Of a stretch of DNA of 43,322 nucleotides, positions 24,668-32,383 are shown piece after piece. The DNA is taken from the NCBI GenBank assembly GCA_023395255.1, contig JAEWZN010000015.1, positions 1 through 43,322 of the forward strand. Reading direction: 5' to 3'. Position numbers and translations under genes: made by a program. Each line of letters begins with the position of its first letter. The first letter of the stretch is position 1. The notes beneath the pieces are model-generated. The model saw only the letters and a program-made list of their open reading frames with translations, was not told where the DNA came from and searched no databases. Source of the DNA: Deferribacteres bacterium (GTDB lineage Bacteria; Chrysiogenota; Deferribacteres; Deferribacterales; Geovibrionaceae).

Positions 24668-25349
24668 ACAGTTTGACAAGGCTATAGTCGCTTTCAGCGG
24701 TGGTGCGGACAGCACAGCGGTGCTTATGCTGGCGGCGGAACATCTAGGTGCGGAAAATGTCATCGCGGTTACCATGGAGTCCCCGCACATTTTCTGGTAT
24801 CAGGTGGAAAATGCCCGGAAAATTGCCTCCCGCCTCGGTGTTCAGTGGATCTCCAAGAAGCTTAATATCACTGACGAGTTTTTGCAGAATAAGCCGAACA
24901 GGTGTTATGTCTGTAAAAAAGAGATTCTGAAATCCATAACCGAAACAGCAATAGAAAAAGGTATAGACCACATCCTTGACGGTACAAATATAGAAGATAC
25001 CAAGGAATACCGCCCCGGTATGGCGGCAATAATAGAATACGGCATAGTTTCCCCCCTGCTGGACAATGAACTGGGCAAGGAGTTCGTACACGAAACCATA
25101 GCGCCGCTCACAGCGGACGGTTTTGCTTTCCCCAATGATTCCTGCGTGGCTACACGGATAAGCGGAGTCATAACAAAAGAAAGGCTGAGAGCCGTTGAAA
25201 CGGCCGAGAACGGGCTGAGGGACGAATTTGAAGGGCTGCGCATGCGCCTGTTTGACAACCCGCCGAGGGTGCTGTTTAAACGTCCGTTGACACTGAGAGG
25301 AGAGCAGATCCGCAGACTGAGTGCTGCGCTGAGAAGCTCTATCCTCTGA
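24636..25349 (+). CDS. LarE-like PP-loop sulfur transferase
   Basis: A 237-aa ATP-pyrophosphatase-fold protein of the LarE family, which supplies sulfur for the nickel-pincer cofactor of lactate racemase; several homologues have other or unknown roles. PP-loop SGGADS is at residues 21-26, RCYVCKKE (Cys90, Cys93) and SCVATRI (Cys170, at the position of the LarE sulfur-donor Cys) follow. No larA, larB or larC lies nearby. I choose TTG 24636, which has GGAGAGG 6 bases upstream inside mnmA, over an upstream ATG that would place 66 bases more inside mnmA. Translation is likely coupled to mnmA. Confidence 0.8.
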   Translation: MAAVLLNRYFKQFDKAIVAFSGGADSTAVLMLAAEHLGAENVIAVTMESPHIFWYQVENARKIASRLGVQWISKKLNITDEFLQNKPNRCYVCKKEILKSITETAIEKGIDHILDGTNIEDTKEYRPGMAAIIEYGIVSPLLDNELGKEFVHETIAPLTADGFAFPNDSCVATRISGVITKERLRAVETAENGLRDEFEGLRMRLFDNPPRVLFKRPLTLRGEQIRRLSAALRSSIL

Positions 25350-26019
25350 TCTGTTTAAGCTCTATCTGGCGCTTAAATACATATTTCACAAGGGGGTTGC
25401 GCTCGGACTCCTTCTTAAAGCTGAACTCCACACTTATCTGGTTTTTCCCCTCAAGACGCACAGTACGTATCACCCTGCCGTGAATCACAGAGCCTCTGCC
25501 GAGAATTTCCGATAAATCAACACTGACATGCTGACCCTTGGCAGCTTCCGCCTCAGAGATTAACCTGCATCCGCCGCCGGAAATATCAACAACCATGCAC
25601 TCGCGGGAATCGTAAGCCATGCTGGTTTTCTCACCCGGTGCAAGGGGATGAAACAGCGCAATGCTCCCTTTTATTCTGGTGGAGACACGGAAGAAATCCC
25701 TGAGCTGGTTCCGTTCAACCTGCTCAGGCTTTTTGAGTTTGAGAAAGTAGATTGAGCCTGTTTTTACCCTGCCGAGGACAGTGGTTGCAAACATGTAGCG
25801 GCTGTCTGGCCCCATGAAGCTCACTTCCGCCTTAGTGCCGGGAATAAGAGGAACGGGAATGCCCCCGCTGGAAGGCATGGCAGCAAGAATGCTCCCGTCG
25901 CGGTCAAAATCCTCGACTCTGGAATCATAATTGCCCGCATAGTCACCATCGGGAACCACGAGAGTGATTTTCGTATTTACAGTAAAAAGTTTATCGAAAT
26001 CGCCTATCAGTTCTGCCAT
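25339..26019 (-). CDS. PilZ-domain protein, probable cyclic-di-GMP receptor
   Basis: A 226-aa cytoplasmic protein. The N-terminal half (about residues 1-100) looks like the YcgR-N-type beta-barrel that often precedes PilZ. The PilZ half begins with RNQLRDFFRVS, containing the RxxxR c-di-GMP contact, and then DISGGGCRL, the D/NxSxxG motif. Such proteins brake flagella or tune exopolysaccharide and secretion. There is no Shine-Dalgarno sequence before ATG 26019, but a good promoter abuts it, suggesting a leaderless message. Its 3' end overlaps the convergent larE-like gene by 11 bases. Confidence 0.88.
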   Translation of the reverse strand: MAELIGDFDKLFTVNTKITLVVPDGDYAGNYDSRVEDFDRDGSILAAMPSSGGIPVPLIPGTKAEVSFMGPDSRYMFATTVLGRVKTGSIYFLKLKKPEQVERNQLRDFFRVSTRIKGSIALFHPLAPGEKTSMAYDSRECMVVDISGGGCRLISEAEAAKGQHVSVDLSEILGRGSVIHGRVIRTVRLEGKNQISVEFSFKKESERNPLVKYVFKRQIELKQIRG

Positions 26020-26024
26020 AGTTT

Positions 26025-26053
26025 TTTATACAGGACTTTAGGCGGCGATTCAA
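26025..26053 (-). promoter_or_regulatory. Promoter giving a likely leaderless pilZ transcript
   Basis: On the minus strand TTGAAT (26053-26048), a 17-base spacer and TATAAA (26030-26025) form a good sigma-70-type promoter. Only five bases separate the -10 from ATG 26019. A start point 6-7 bases below the -10 would fall on or within the start codon. The PilZ gene has no Shine-Dalgarno sequence, which fits leaderless translation. Confidence 0.55.
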
Positions 26054-26134
26054 CATTTTCCTAAACCCTGACCGGATAATAAAATTTATCATAAAGAAGT
26101 CCTTGCTCTTCTTAAATTTCTTCCATTATTCCGC

Positions 26135-26195
26135 ATTATACGTATAATTGTCTTTCGTATATCCCCTCACTTTCTGAGGGGATATAATTTTATAT
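26135..26195 (+). promoter_or_regulatory. Nested inverted repeats ahead of the unknown two-gene unit
   Basis: Three palindromes follow each other. ATTATACGTATAAT (26135-26148) is perfect and places TATAAT on both strands. ATATCCCCTCA (26159-26169) pairs perfectly with TGAGGGGATAT (26175-26185), an 11-bp stem with a 5-base loop. ATATAA-TT-TTATAT (26182-26195) shares four bases with it, so the last two hairpins compete. The Shine-Dalgarno GAGGT (26196-26200) and ATG 26206 follow at once. This could be an attenuator or translational switch, or simply a terminator. Confidence 0.45.
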
Positions 26196-26205
26196 GAGGT
26201 AGTTA

Positions 26206-26781
26206 ATGGACAAAGCCAGCCTTGAAATCGATAATTTTGATATTCTTGACGGAGACGTTCTCATGGAGCTTGATGACTTCTCCAAACTTCTGTGGGTTTG
26301 GATTAATGAGGATGTACTGTCGGTTTTGCCCGAAAGACCTTCCGCGGGCTCAGGCTCTATGCAGTCTGACCCTGTGGCCGAATACAAATACGTTTTCTTT
26401 ATACATTATTTTAATCTGCTTATGATCCATGTTCTGGGACACAGCCTCCGCAAGTACAGGTCATTCGCCAGAAAACATCTTACTGACAAAAATATGAGAG
26501 ATTTTCTCACCAAAAAGCAGAGCATTCAGGATATACTTGCGAAAAATGTGAAGAACATAACCGTGCTTAATGCCATCATCCGTAACTTCATATCAAAACT
26601 GATGGAAAACGGCATAAGCACTCAAAGACTGGACAGCAGTCTTGATATGCATTATCTTAATGCTGTTTCCGTTGTTGTTCCCAACATCAGAAAAAACGCT
26701 GCCCTGAGAAGCCATATTATGCCCTTGGTGATTGAAGACGCTTCTCTTCTGGGGAGACTGAAAAGACTTTTCAGCAAGTAG
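26206..26781 (+). CDS. Uncharacterised protein, first gene of a two-gene unit
   Basis: I do not recognise this 191-aa protein. It is soluble-looking, begins with an acidic stretch (EIDNFDILDGDVLMELDDF), has a more hydrophobic region around residues 64-80 (YVFFIHYFNLLMIHVLGHSL) that may be a buried helix, and then basic, helical sequence (SLRKYRSFARKHLTDKN, IRNFISKLMENG). It ends in a basic tail (LLGRLKRLFSK). No signal peptide or catalytic motif is clear. The start has GAGGT 5 bases upstream. It is followed after 5 bases by the GNAT-like gene, so the two are almost certainly cotranscribed and probably function together. Confidence 0.75.
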   Translation: MDKASLEIDNFDILDGDVLMELDDFSKLLWVWINEDVLSVLPERPSAGSGSMQSDPVAEYKYVFFIHYFNLLMIHVLGHSLRKYRSFARKHLTDKNMRDFLTKKQSIQDILAKNVKNITVLNAIIRNFISKLMENGISTQRLDSSLDMHYLNAVSVVVPNIRKNAALRSHIMPLVIEDASLLGRLKRLFSK

Positions 26782-26786
26782 GTAAG

Positions 26787-27533
26787 ATGAATAATATCAA
26801 ACTCATCAGAGTTAAGCAGAAAATCGGCGCTGGCGACCGGGTTTTTGCTTACGTCATGGTAAATGTGCGCACCAAAAAGCACGGCTACTCCGAAACTATC
26901 AGCGTGGATGTGACACCAATCATAAAAGACGAGCTCCTGAGCGGGGTTCCGGACGATGATCCCTCCAAAGCATCACCCCTCGATGATAAAACCAACAGAT
27001 TCACCGCCACAGCCGATGCAAACAGAGAAACAGTCACCATAGCCGCAGGCCCCAGAATGATGATAGGCTCCAGCATCCGCGATAAGGGCGTGGGAACCTT
27101 CGCACTCAATGAGATTATCCGCTGGATGATTGTTAAATATCCTAACTACATGGTCGACGTGATTAATGTTTCCTCAACATTTCTGCCGAATGAAGAAGAC
27201 AGAAAAAGAGCAGTCAACTTCTTTTCCAACTTCGGGTTTGATTTCAAAGAAAGTCAGGGGCTTGATTATGAAGGAACAATGGAGGCGGTGTTATGCATGA
27301 ACCTCCACGAACACCTGAACCGTTCGAAAATTGATGAGATTGACATCAGCAAATTCATCCGCGAACTCCTGCGCGAGCGCTATATGATCGAGGAAACCAT
27401 AAAGAATCAGGGCAGGCTCTTGCAGGAGCATGAGGTATTCAGGCACAGGGCGGAAAAGGACAAGTTCGTCAGTGTCCTTATAAATATACTGACAGTTATG
27501 GGAATCCTCTTCCTGCTTTTCTATCTCAAATAA
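26787..27533 (+). CDS. Putative tail-anchored GNAT-like acetyltransferase
   Basis: A 248-aa protein with no close family I can name. The segment IRDKGVGTFALNEIIRWM (about residues 99-116) resembles GNAT motif A (R/Q-x-x-G-x-G/A followed by a helix). The NFFSNFGFDF stretch resembles the FYxxxGF pattern near the end of GNAT domains. After a helical, charged region (about 175-222) comes one C-terminal transmembrane segment (VSVLINILTVMGILFLLFYL), so the enzyme would face the cytoplasm, anchored by its tail. Acetyltransferase function is inference. Its 3' end overlaps the convergent aldolase gene by 8 bases. Confidence 0.6.
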   Translation: MNNIKLIRVKQKIGAGDRVFAYVMVNVRTKKHGYSETISVDVTPIIKDELLSGVPDDDPSKASPLDDKTNRFTATADANRETVTIAAGPRMMIGSSIRDKGVGTFALNEIIRWMIVKYPNYMVDVINVSSTFLPNEEDRKRAVNFFSNFGFDFKESQGLDYEGTMEAVLCMNLHEHLNRSKIDEIDISKFIRELLRERYMIEETIKNQGRLLQEHEVFRHRAEKDKFVSVLINILTVMGILFLLFYLK

Positions 27534-28107
27534 TTCCGATAATACCGTTCTTTGTAAAAAGCTTCTTGAGCAGGAGCGCCTTGGCGTAAAACTCAAGACC
27601 GGAGATGTAGACGTAGCACTCCTTGAGAGTATCACCGACGGCAAATACTCCGTGGTCTTTTACAATTACAATTTTATTCATGGAGAGGCCTTCGGCAACA
27701 TTCTCAGCAAGTTCATCTGTTCCGCTTTTCCCTGTCACAACAGGGACGTATTTGAGGAAAGGGAGAATCTCCGCTGCGCTGAAACAGGCGGCCTCCTTAA
27801 AAAAGTCACCCGCAAGAATGGAGTAAACAGTGTGGGCGTGCATGACCCTCTTAGCGCCTGTGTCACGGATGATTCTCCTGTGCACACAGAGCTCTGTCGT
27901 AGCCAGGCTGTCGTTCGGACAGGCCTTATCAAGGAAAACCTCAACAATATTCTCGTCCTCAAGTTCATCAAGCATTGAGCCGGTTTTTGTGGCATAGAGG
28001 ATTCCGTTTTCATAAGCTGATATATTTCCGAAAAATGAAGTGGTGAGCCCGTTATCAACAAGCTTTCTGCCGAATTTTGAAATTTCAGCCTTCACTGCTG
28101 TTCCCAT
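27526..28107 (-). CDS. Class II aldolase/adducin-family protein
   Basis: A 193-aa zinc-dependent aldolase-fold protein related to L-fuculose-phosphate and ribulose-phosphate 4-epimerase/aldolases. N-terminal LVDNGLTTSFFGNISA and KTGSMLDEL form the phosphate-binding region. TTELCVHRRI (catalytic Glu), RVMHAHTVYS (two zinc His) and VKDHGVFAVG (third zinc His) are all present. Substrate is uncertain: methylthioribulose-phosphate dehydratase and fuculose aldolases share this pattern. Transcribed alone on the minus strand, with a long inverted repeat 25 bases upstream of its start. Confidence 0.88.
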   Translation of the reverse strand: MGTAVKAEISKFGRKLVDNGLTTSFFGNISAYENGILYATKTGSMLDELEDENIVEVFLDKACPNDSLATTELCVHRRIIRDTGAKRVMHAHTVYSILAGDFFKEAACFSAAEILPFLKYVPVVTGKSGTDELAENVAEGLSMNKIVIVKDHGVFAVGDTLKECYVYISGLEFYAKALLLKKLFTKNGIIGII

Positions 28108-28132
28108 TTAACTACCTGCCGTTCAATTAATG

Positions 28133-28171
28133 CTGTTCTGTATTTTTGAGCATAAGCGCTTTACAGAACAG
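28133..28171. promoter_or_regulatory. Long inverted repeat upstream of the aldolase gene
   Basis: CTGTTCTGTA (28133-28142) and TACAGAACAG (28162-28171) are perfect 10-base arms separated by 19 bases. On the plus strand the second arm is followed by TTTTATAT, giving a weak terminator look. On the minus strand the repeat precedes the aldolase ATG by 25 bases and could be a two-site operator flanking the promoter. Confidence 0.45.
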
Positions 28172-28424
28172 TTTTATATCATATAGCAGAAGTATAAACC
28201 ATTTAGACAAAAGAGCAAATAATATTTTTGACATAGATTTCACAGCCTTAGATTAGCCAAATCAGAGCCAACGTATAACATTTAAAGCCAAAAGAATAAA
28301 AGGCATAAGTTAATGAGGCGCAGCACACGGAAGAAGACATAATGTAAGTTTGACAACTTAGATTATTATGGATAAAAGATGAAAAAATATTTAAAAACTT
28401 AAAATGAAAGGAAGGGATGTAGGC

Positions 28425-28454
28425 ACAAAAAAGGCGGCCATTTCAGACCGCCTT
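28425..28454 (-). terminator. Terminator of the S10-spc-alpha ribosomal operon
   Basis: AAGGCGG (28431-28437) and CCGCCTT (28448-28454) form a 7-bp GC-rich hairpin that on the minus strand is followed by TTTTTTGTG. It begins 9 bases past the rplQ stop and ends the longest operon in the window. Confidence 0.9.
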
Positions 28455-28463
28455 CTGTATATC

Positions 28464-28820
28464 TTACTCTTTAACAAGCTCGATAATTGCCATATCCGCC
28501 TGATCGCCTTTGCGATAGCCGGTTTTGACTATTCTTGTGTAGCCGCCGGGACGTTCTTTGAACTTGGGCGCTACTTCGTCAAAAAGGAGGTTAACTACCT
28601 TTTTGTTGGGGAGTCTTTTCAGCACGAGTCTTCTTGCTGAAAGGTCTCCGGCCTTGCCGAAAGTTATCAGGGGCTCGACAAAAGAACGAAGAGCTTTAGC
28701 TCTGGTTACAGTTGTCTCGATTCTGCCGTGCTCAATCAGGAAACCTGCCATGCTTCTGAGCATAGAGAATCTGTGCGCCGTCGGCCTGCCGAGTTTTTTG
28801 CCGCTTTTTCTATGACGCAT
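28464..28820 (-). CDS. rplQ: 50S ribosomal protein L17
   Basis: A 118-aa large-subunit protein near the peptide-tunnel exit. The N-terminus MRHRKSGKKLGRPTAHRFSMLRSMAGFLIEHGRIETTVTRAKALR is diagnostic, and length is typical of the short form. The start codon directly abuts the rpoA stop (TAG-ATG), so translation is probably coupled. Last gene of the operon, as in most bacteria. Confidence 0.98.
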   Translation of the reverse strand: MRHRKSGKKLGRPTAHRFSMLRSMAGFLIEHGRIETTVTRAKALRSFVEPLITFGKAGDLSARRLVLKRLPNKKVVNLLFDEVAPKFKERPGGYTRIVKTGYRKGDQADMAIIELVKE

Positions 28821-29825
28821 CTATTCATCCTCCGAATCTGAATTCACATAACCTATAGCCTCAAGATCCATCCCCAGTCCGAGACCGAGTTCGTGGAGAA
28901 CTTTTTTGATCTCCTCAAGGGATTTGCGGCCAAAGTTTTTTGTTTTAAGCATTTCGCTGTCCGTCTTCCTGCAAAGTTCAGCCAGAGTTTTGATATTGGC
29001 ATTCTTCAGGCAGTTATAAGCTCTGACGGAGAGTTCAAGCTCTTCAATGCTCTTGTCAAGAAGATCAAAAAGCTGATCATTCTTGCTGGATTCATCGACA
29101 TCGGAATCTTCAACCTCAGGCTCTTCAAAGTTGATGAACAGGTTCATGTGATCCTTCACAATTTTGGCTGCGAAAGCTATCGCATCCTCAGGAGTGATGG
29201 AGCCGTCTGTCTCCACTTCGATGATAAGCTTGTCATAGTCGGTACTCTGTCCGACGCGTGCGTTTTCAACAAAGTAGTTTACCCTTTTGATAGGCGAGAA
29301 AATCGCATCAACGGGAACCATATCAACTTCGTCTATATCTTTTTCAAATTCCTCAGCGGGAACATAACCAAGACCTCTCTGAATCAGAAGCTCCATGTAA
29401 AGCTCCGTTTCATTGTCAGTCAGGGTGCAGATGACCTGTCCGGGATTAAGGATTTCAAGCTGTCCTTCGCCTCTGATGTCAGCGGCTGTTACAGGCCCTT
29501 CGCCCTTTTTCCTGATGTAGAATCTTCTCTGCTCATGTACGCCGAGTTTGAGATCAAGCGCTTTAAGGTTGAGAATTATGTCAACTATATCTTCGTAAAC
29601 ACCCGGAAGTGTGCTGAACTCGTTGGTAACGCCCTCGATCTTAACGCCCACCACAGCAGTGCCCTCAATGGAGGAAAGCATAACTCTGCGAAGAGCATTT
29701 CCCACGGTGATACCGAAGCCTTTCTCATAGGGTTCAGCTACGTATTTTCCGTATTTGGATGTAACTTCGCCTACAGGTTCGATTTTCCTGGGCTTTATTA
29801 TTTCATGAAAGTTCATGATGATCAT
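28821..29825 (-). CDS. rpoA: RNA polymerase alpha subunit
   Basis: A 334-aa subunit that dimerises to start RNA polymerase assembly. The N-terminal domain has KYVAEPYEKGFGITVGNALRRVMLSSIEGTAV and GRVGQSTDYDKL-like sequence (ARVGQSTDYDKLIIEVETDGS). A short acidic linker (EEPEVEDSDVDESS) leads to the C-terminal DNA/activator-binding domain (ELSVRAYNCLKNANIKTLAEL...NFGRKSLEEIKKVL). ATG 29825 has GGAGG 8 bases upstream; a second ATG at 29816 is less well placed. Lies 32 bases after rpsD, one of the wider gaps in the operon. Confidence 0.98.
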   Translation of the reverse strand: MIIMNFHEIIKPRKIEPVGEVTSKYGKYVAEPYEKGFGITVGNALRRVMLSSIEGTAVVGVKIEGVTNEFSTLPGVYEDIVDIILNLKALDLKLGVHEQRRFYIRKKGEGPVTAADIRGEGQLEILNPGQVICTLTDNETELYMELLIQRGLGYVPAEEFEKDIDEVDMVPVDAIFSPIKRVNYFVENARVGQSTDYDKLIIEVETDGSITPEDAIAFAAKIVKDHMNLFINFEEPEVEDSDVDESSKNDQLFDLLDKSIEELELSVRAYNCLKNANIKTLAELCRKTDSEMLKTKNFGRKSLEEIKKVLHELGLGLGMDLEAIGYVNSDSEDE

Positions 29826-29857
29826 ACGGATGTCCTCCGGTTACATTAAGCTACTTA

Positions 29858-30484
29858 CTACTTAGAGTACAGTTCCACTATAAGGTGTTCATGAATCTCG
29901 TAGTTTATGTCAGTCCTCTCAGGAAGTCTCACAATCTGGGTTTTCTTGCCGTCTTTGTCAAGAGTCAGCCACTCAGGCACACCCCTTCCTTCAGCGGTTT
30001 CAAGGCATTCCTTAACGCGACCGTGATCACCTGATTTTTCTCTTACTTCAACAACTTCGCCAACTTTCACAATAAAAGAGGGAATGTTGACTTTACGTCC
30101 GTTTACCAGGAAGTGAGCGTGGCGAACCATCTGTCTTGCTTCCTTGCGGCTTCCTGCGAAACCTGCTCTGTAAACAACGTTGTCAAGCCTTCTTTCAAGA
30201 AGAGAGAGAAGGTTTTCACCGGTAATGCCCTGCATTCTGGCCGCTTTCTCAAAGTAAAGACGGAACTGGGCTTCAAGGATACCGTAAAATCTTTTAACTT
30301 TCTGTTTTTCCCTGAGCTGCATACCGTAGTCGCTGAGTTTTTTTCTGAGCTGACCGTGCTGTCCGGGAGGATAAGCTTTTTTCTCGATACCGCATTTATC
30401 TTTATAGCAACGCTCGCCTTTGAGGTAAAGTTTTGTGCCTTCACGCCTGCAGAGCTTGCAAACTGCGCCTGTATACCTAGCCAA
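29858..30484 (-). CDS. rpsD: 30S ribosomal protein S4, zinc-binding (C+) form
   Basis: A 208-aa primary 16S rRNA-binding protein that nucleates small-subunit assembly and, in enterics, represses its own operon. Cys9, Cys12, Cys26 and Cys31 near the N-terminus form the zinc-binding motif of C+ S4 proteins. The S4 RNA-binding domain follows ([38 protein letters not shown]). Placed between rpsK and rpoA as usual. Confidence 0.98.
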   Translation of the reverse strand: MARYTGAVCKLCRREGTKLYLKGERCYKDKCGIEKKAYPPGQHGQLRKKLSDYGMQLREKQKVKRFYGILEAQFRLYFEKAARMQGITGENLLSLLERRLDNVVYRAGFAGSRKEARQMVRHAHFLVNGRKVNIPSFIVKVGEVVEVREKSGDHGRVKECLETAEGRGVPEWLTLDKDGKKTQIVRLPERTDINYEIHEHLIVELYSK

Positions 30485-30499
30485 TTTGAACCTCCAACC

Positions 30500-30889
30500 T
30501 TATACTCTTCTCTTTTTACGGGGTCTGCAGCCGTTGTGGGGAACAGGTGTCACGTCTCTGATGAGAGTGATTTTAATTCCCGCAGCCTGAATTGCCCTGA
30601 TGGCACTTTCACGACCGGAACCGGGCCCCTTGACATTGACCTCCACTTCTCTCATGCCGTTTTCCATTGCTTTTTTAGCAGCAGCCTCAGCGGAAAGCTG
30701 AGCAGCGAAAGGAGTGGATTTCCTTGAGTTTTTAAAACCGTTGCAACCGCCGGCAGACCAGCAGATAACATTACCGCCCATATCGGTAAAGGAAACGATT
30801 GTATTGTTGAAGGTTGAGTTTATATGCGCGACGCCTTTGGGGACGTTTTTCCTATCGCGTTTTTTAGCTGTTTTTTTAGCTTTTGCCAT
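30500..30889 (-). CDS. rpsK: 30S ribosomal protein S11
   Basis: A 129-aa platform protein of the small subunit. Diagnostic sequence: [56 protein letters not shown], and the C-terminal [18 protein letters not shown]. The usual GxxGxxG(F/Y)KGSRK block has an Asn for Gly, a common variant. It lies 13 bases after rpsM. Confidence 0.98.
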   Translation of the reverse strand: MAKAKKTAKKRDRKNVPKGVAHINSTFNNTIVSFTDMGGNVICWSAGGCNGFKNSRKSTPFAAQLSAEAAAKKAMENGMREVEVNVKGPGSGRESAIRAIQAAGIKITLIRDVTPVPHNGCRPRKKRRV

Positions 30890-30902
30890 TTCGAACTACC
30901 CT

Positions 30903-31271
30903 CTACTTCCTTTTGATACCGCGTTTGCCAGCAAGACCTCTTCTGGTTCTCGCATTGCTTCTGGTTTTCTGACCGCGGCAGGGAAGGTGCATTTTATGCC
31001 TCTGTCCTCTGTAACAGTTGATTTCCATGAGCCTTTTAACATTAAGAGCGATGTCTTTTCTGAGATCACCCTCAACCTTAAGGTTGGCTTCGATATAAAG
31101 CCTGATTTCTGAGATTTCGGTTTCAGTAAGGTCGCCGATTCTCTTCTCAAGCGATATATTGGTCTCTCTAAGTATAGACAAAGCCACCTGACGGCCAACG
31201 CCGAAGATGTGGGTAAGTCCGATTTCAACTTTTTTGTTGTTGGGAATATCAACACCAGCTATACGTGCCAC
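30903..31271 (-). CDS. rpsM: 30S ribosomal protein S13
   Basis: A 122-aa head protein of the small subunit that contacts L5 and tRNA. MARIAGVDIPNNKKVEIGLTHIFGVGR is the classical N-terminus, with the helix-two-turn-helix and the basic C-terminal tail GQKTRSNARTRRGLAGKRG extending toward the tRNAs. It follows rpmJ by 12 bases behind AAGGAGG. Confidence 0.98.
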   Translation of the reverse strand: MARIAGVDIPNNKKVEIGLTHIFGVGRQVALSILRETNISLEKRIGDLTETEISEIRLYIEANLKVEGDLRKDIALNVKRLMEINCYRGQRHKMHLPCRGQKTRSNARTRRGLAGKRGIKRK

Positions 31272-31283
31272 TTGAAATCCTCC

Positions 31284-31397
31284 TTAGCCCTGTCTCTGTT
31301 TATGTCTGGGGTTTTCACATATCACCCTTACGACACCTTTTCTTTTAACAATTTTGCATTTACTGCAAATAGGCTTAACACTTGCCCTGACCTTCAT
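31284..31397 (-). CDS. rpmJ: 50S ribosomal protein L36
   Basis: A 37-aa protein, too short for ordinary ORF cut-offs. The peptide begins [14 protein letters not shown] and ends NPRHKQRQG. Cys11, Cys14, Cys27 and His32 form the zinc site of C+ L36. It occupies the gap between infA and rpsM with 12 bases on each side, exactly where rpmJ is expected. Confidence 0.97.
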   Translation of the reverse strand: MKVRASVKPICSKCKIVKRKGVVRVICENPRHKQRQG

Positions 31398-31409
31398 TTC
31401 TGCACCCCG

Positions 31410-31634
31410 TTACTTCTTGTGACGATAGGTTATCCTGCCCCTTGAAAGGTCATACGGGGATAACTCTACGGTAACTTTGTCTCCGGGCAGAATACGGATG
31501 AAATGCATCCTCATCTTTCCGGAAAGATGAGCAAGGATAACATGCTTGTTTTCCAGCTCAACTTTGAACATAGCATTGGGCAACGCCTCAACGACTGTAC
31601 CGACAATCTCGATTACATCGTCCTTCTTGCTCAT
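31410..31634 (-). CDS. infA: Translation initiation factor IF-1
   Basis: A 74-aa S1/OB-fold factor that blocks the ribosomal A site during initiation. [43 protein letters not shown] and the ending [18 protein letters not shown] are near-invariant in bacteria. It overlaps the map stop codon by 4 bases (ATGA), so it is translationally coupled to map. Confidence 0.98.
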   Translation of the reverse strand: MSKKDDVIEIVGTVVEALPNAMFKVELENKHVILAHLSGKMRMHFIRILPGDKVTVELSPYDLSRGRITYRHKK

Positions 31635-32383
31635 ACGCTCCCTATTGTAAGAATCTCCGGTCCCTTTTCCGTTATCGCAACGGTGTTTTCGTAATGTGCC
31701 GCCAAACTGCTGTCCGCGGTGACAGCTGTCCAGCCATCAGAGAGGGTTTTGGTTTCATAGGAACCGGCTGTGACCATCGGCTCAACGGCTAAAACCATTC
31801 CTTCCTTCAGCCTGAGTCCCCTTCCGGGGCGGCCGAAGTTAGGTATGGTGGGCTCTTCATGCATGTTTCGCCCTATACCGTGACCGAAAAAGTCTCTAAC
31901 GACAGCAAAACCGTTCTTTTCAACGGTCTGCTGAACTGCGCTGGATATATCGGAAAGCCTGTTTCCGACCCGTGCATATTCTATTCCATTAAAAAAAGAT
32001 TCCTCAGTGACACGGATAAGCCTTGCGGCCTCCTCTGAGATCTGACCCACAGGGTAAGTTCTCGCAGCATCACCATGGAAACCTTCTTTGAATGCGCCTA
32101 CATCTACCGTAATAATATCGCCCTCTTTCAGGATTCTCTCTGACGGTATTCCGTGTACTACCACCTCGTTAACCGATGCGCAGACACTAGACGGATACCC
32201 GTGATACCCCTTAAAGGACGGAAAGGCAGACCGAGAGTTTATTATATTTTCAGCAAACTTGTCAATATCTTTTGTTGAGATACCCGGTTTGATGAATGAG
32301 GAGAGCTTATCAAGAACCTCCCATACGATTCCGCAGGGGATTCTCATAAGCTCTATCTCTCTCTGTGACTTGAGGAAAACCAT
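31631..32383 (-). CDS. map: Methionine aminopeptidase type I
   Basis: A 250-aa dinuclear metalloprotease that removes N-terminal Met from new proteins. Metal ligands are visible in order: Asp in TVDVGAF, Asp in [11 protein letters not shown], His in [11 protein letters not shown], Glu in LAVEPM and Glu in HYENTVAI. Starts in a TAATG overlap with adk and ends in an ATGA overlap with infA. Confidence 0.97.
   Translation of the reverse strand: MVFLKSQREIELMRIPCGIVWEVLDKLSSFIKPGISTKDIDKFAENIINSRSAFPSFKGYHGYPSSVCASVNEVVVHGIPSERILKEGDIITVDVGAFKEGFHGDAARTYPVGQISEEAARLIRVTEESFFNGIEYARVGNRLSDISSAVQQTVEKNGFAVVRDFFGHGIGRNMHEEPTIPNFGRPGRGLRLKEGMVLAVEPMVTAGSYETKTLSDGWTAVTADSSLAAHYENTVAITEKGPEILTIGSV

Larger units (their letters stand above)
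28108..28463. other. Intergenic region between the aldolase gene and the ribosomal operon
   Basis: About 350 AT-rich bases. They hold the inverted repeat 28133-28171 and the rplQ terminator at 28425-28454. Two TTGACA boxes on the plus strand (28229-28234 and 28350-28355) have no convincing -10 boxes. I see no coding sequence or tRNA; a small RNA cannot be excluded. Confidence 0.5.

Noticed and set aside
28229..28378. Two TTGACA boxes suggesting a plus-strand small RNA ahead of the rplQ terminator
   Set aside because: Neither has a good -10 at proper spacing (GATTAG and TAAAAG at best) and no folded RNA body or plus-strand terminator is clear.
28893..29849. A 318-codon plus-strand open frame opposite rpoA
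   Set aside because: It mirrors rpoA codon usage on the opposite strand; the real gene is unmistakable.
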